The notes under the pieces were generated by a model. That model searched no databases. It worked only from the letters and a program-made list of their open reading frames with translations, and was not told where the DNA came from. The position numbers and the translations under genes are program-made. This document shows positions 63,063-64,000 of a DNA stretch of 64,000 bases, in pieces. Origin of the DNA: an uncultured Lachnospiraceae bacterium (GTDB lineage Bacteria; Bacillota; Clostridia; Lachnospirales; Lachnospiraceae). The stretch is from NCBI GenBank assembly GCA_910578885.1, contig CAJTSH010000001.1, forward strand, positions 1-64,000, in the 5' to 3' direction. Position 1 is the stretch's first letter. Every line of letters begins with the position of its first letter.

Positions 63063-63305
63063 TTATGCTATATTCGCTCTGATTAAAGTCTTATCTTCAT
63101 TAAAAGAATATCTGCCTTTCTGGTCTGTTCGTACTATGCCCTCCAAAATTTCCGTATCAATGCTGCGTCCTGTGCTATTTATGCCTGCAAGCAGTTCATC
63201 AACATTTGCCCAGCCATGTTCATCCAAAACGATTCCGGCTGCTTCCGGTTTATGCCGTAATATCAGACTTATAAAAACACTTAGTTTATCCGTCTCATTT
63301 CTCAT
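63063..63305 (-). pseudogene. kptA: truncated RNA 2'-phosphotransferase (KptA/Tpt1), N-terminal domain only
   Basis: 80 residues matching the N-terminal winged-helix domain of KptA: LSVFISLILRHKPEA (Arg17-His18), LDEHGWANVDELLAGI and KGRYSFNEDKTLIRAN. KptA normally continues for about 100 more residues with the NAD-binding and remaining catalytic Arg; here the frame stops right after RANIA. The enzyme removes a 2'-phosphate from RNA using NAD+; this fragment should be inactive. It adjoins the ABC relic, marking a deletion site. Confidence 0.82.
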
Positions 63306-63362
63306 AAAATTCCTCCATAACCACGCAAAATCAATCTCCCATTACATTTTCTTATGCCTTTC

Positions 63363-64000
63363 TCATTTCAGCAGCACAACAGAATATGCAGGAAGCGTCA
63401 GCGTTTCTCCCTCTAACGTAACCGCATTCTCTCCGGTCAGCAACATTCCGCCAACGGTAAGTTCTCCACTGTCTCCTATACTGTACGAGGAAATATCCAC
63501 CGTCTTCTCTTCCGCAGAAATATTAAAAAACAGCCCTATCGCATCTTCTCCATAAGTCTTTGTGACAACACAGAGCGCATCATCCGAAAGCTCTTCCTCA
63601 AAAGCTACCGTTCCCCTTGCAATTGCCGGATACATATTCCTTAAGCGAACCGCCTGCTTATAGTAGTTGTAAACGGATGCATCGTCCTCTTCCTGCTCCT
63701 CTAAACTGCCGAATTTCATTGTGATTTCATCCATATCACTTGGTCCTTTGCACATTCCGCCGGCACTAGCGTCCGAAGACCACTGCATCGGCGCGCGCTT
63801 ATTTTCGTCCTTACCTGCGCCCTTCATACCAAGCTCTTCTCCATAATACACAAACGCCGACCCGCTCATCATCAGGTTCATTGCTCCGGCAATCTTTGTC
63901 TGCGCTTCGCTGTCCTCGCCGGAATAATAGCCTGCGCTCCGTCCCATGTCGTGATTCGTGTAAAACGGCGCATCAATGTAATTCTCATTATACGCCCCGA
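63363..64000 (-). CDS. GH13 alpha-amylase/alpha-glucosidase, C-terminal part (runs off the window)
   Basis: The last about 212 codons of a GH13-family gene whose 5' end lies beyond 64000. The transition-state His is in FYTNHDMGRS, and FVYYGEELGMKGAGKDENKRAPMQW, in overlapping parts, is the typical region after the barrel. A C-terminal beta-sandwich (about the last 90 residues, ending LPAYSVVLLK) follows. The KRAPMQW pattern occurs in oligo-alpha-glucosidases and cytoplasmic or surface amylases; the catalytic Asp and Glu are outside the window. Confidence 0.88.
   Translation of the reverse strand, partial: GAYNENYIDAPFYTNHDMGRSAGYYSGEDSEAQTKIAGAMNLMMSGSAFVYYGEELGMKGAGKDENKRAPMQWSSDASAGGMCKGPSDMDEITMKFGSLEEQEEDDASVYNYYKQAVRLRNMYPAIARGTVAFEEELSDDALCVVTKTYGEDAIGLFFNISAEEKTVDISSYSIGDSGELTVGGMLLTGENAVTLEGETLTLPAYSVVLLK

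Overview
The window looks like chromosomal DNA of a gut-type Clostridia, most likely Lachnospiraceae. This rests on moderate G+C, strong AGGAGG ribosome binding sites, the ribosomal-protein/ECF gene order, DUF4317 and TIGR03905-type proteins, a heptad-repeat protein next to an MMPL pump, and a sortase-type LPKTN wall protein. Most genes lie on the minus strand. Genus or species cannot be fixed from sequence alone.

Layout. 0-7 kb: a 1709-residue secreted GH81 beta-1,3-glucanase with discoidin domains, then a PurF-like protein whose catalytic N-terminal Cys is Gly. 7.7-13.8 kb is an accessory segment: a secreted Big_2 protein, a radical SAM protein, a pair of putative nucleases (PD-(D/E)XK and HKD/phospholipase-D type) and an intact IS4-family element with target duplication, ending at the 3' side of rpsI. 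13.8-23.2 kb is the conserved housekeeping run rpsI-rplM-truA-ecfT-ecfA2-ecfA1, then trmL, an aminotransferase, an Lrp regulator, an AIR-synthase-like protein and a VanW protein. 23.3-30.1 kb: a 35-residue membrane peptide, a DnaQ-like exonuclease/nth/radical SAM operon, a zinc-type ArsR regulator, a RACo-like ferredoxin/ASKHA protein and a YefM-YoeB toxin-antitoxin. 30.3-37.6 kb: MntP-like pump, heptad-repeat protein, MMPL transporter, TetR and an HD-GYP protein. 37.7-46.6 kb: MATE pump, DUF308, YbaK, MarR-DegV, an MFS pump with a structured leader, GH32, a probable type I toxin-antitoxin locus and a flavodiiron protein. 46.6-55.5 kb: secA, a TSCPD protein, a 0.5-kb apparently non-coding transcription unit, a DUF1307 lipoprotein, a wall-anchored papain-family protease, 120-bp tandem repeats, and a LiaF-like/LytTR pair. 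55.6-64 kb: aminopeptidase P, a GntR-ABC module, DUF4317, a GH16 glucanase, three tRNA genes, decayed ABC and kptA fragments, and the end of a GH13 gene running off the window.

Themes. Carbohydrate use is prominent: GH81 and GH16 both fit beta-1,3-glucan, GH32 fits fructosides and GH13 fits alpha-glucans. Export and stress genes carry local regulators whose operators are visible (MarR, GntR, LytTR, YefM).

The least explained signals are the non-coding transcription unit at 49.9-50.5 kb, the convergent toxin/antisense locus at 44.9-45.3 kb, a hairpin leader shared by two unrelated genes, a dispersed GTAACAG palindromic repeat, and the nuclease pair beside rpsI.
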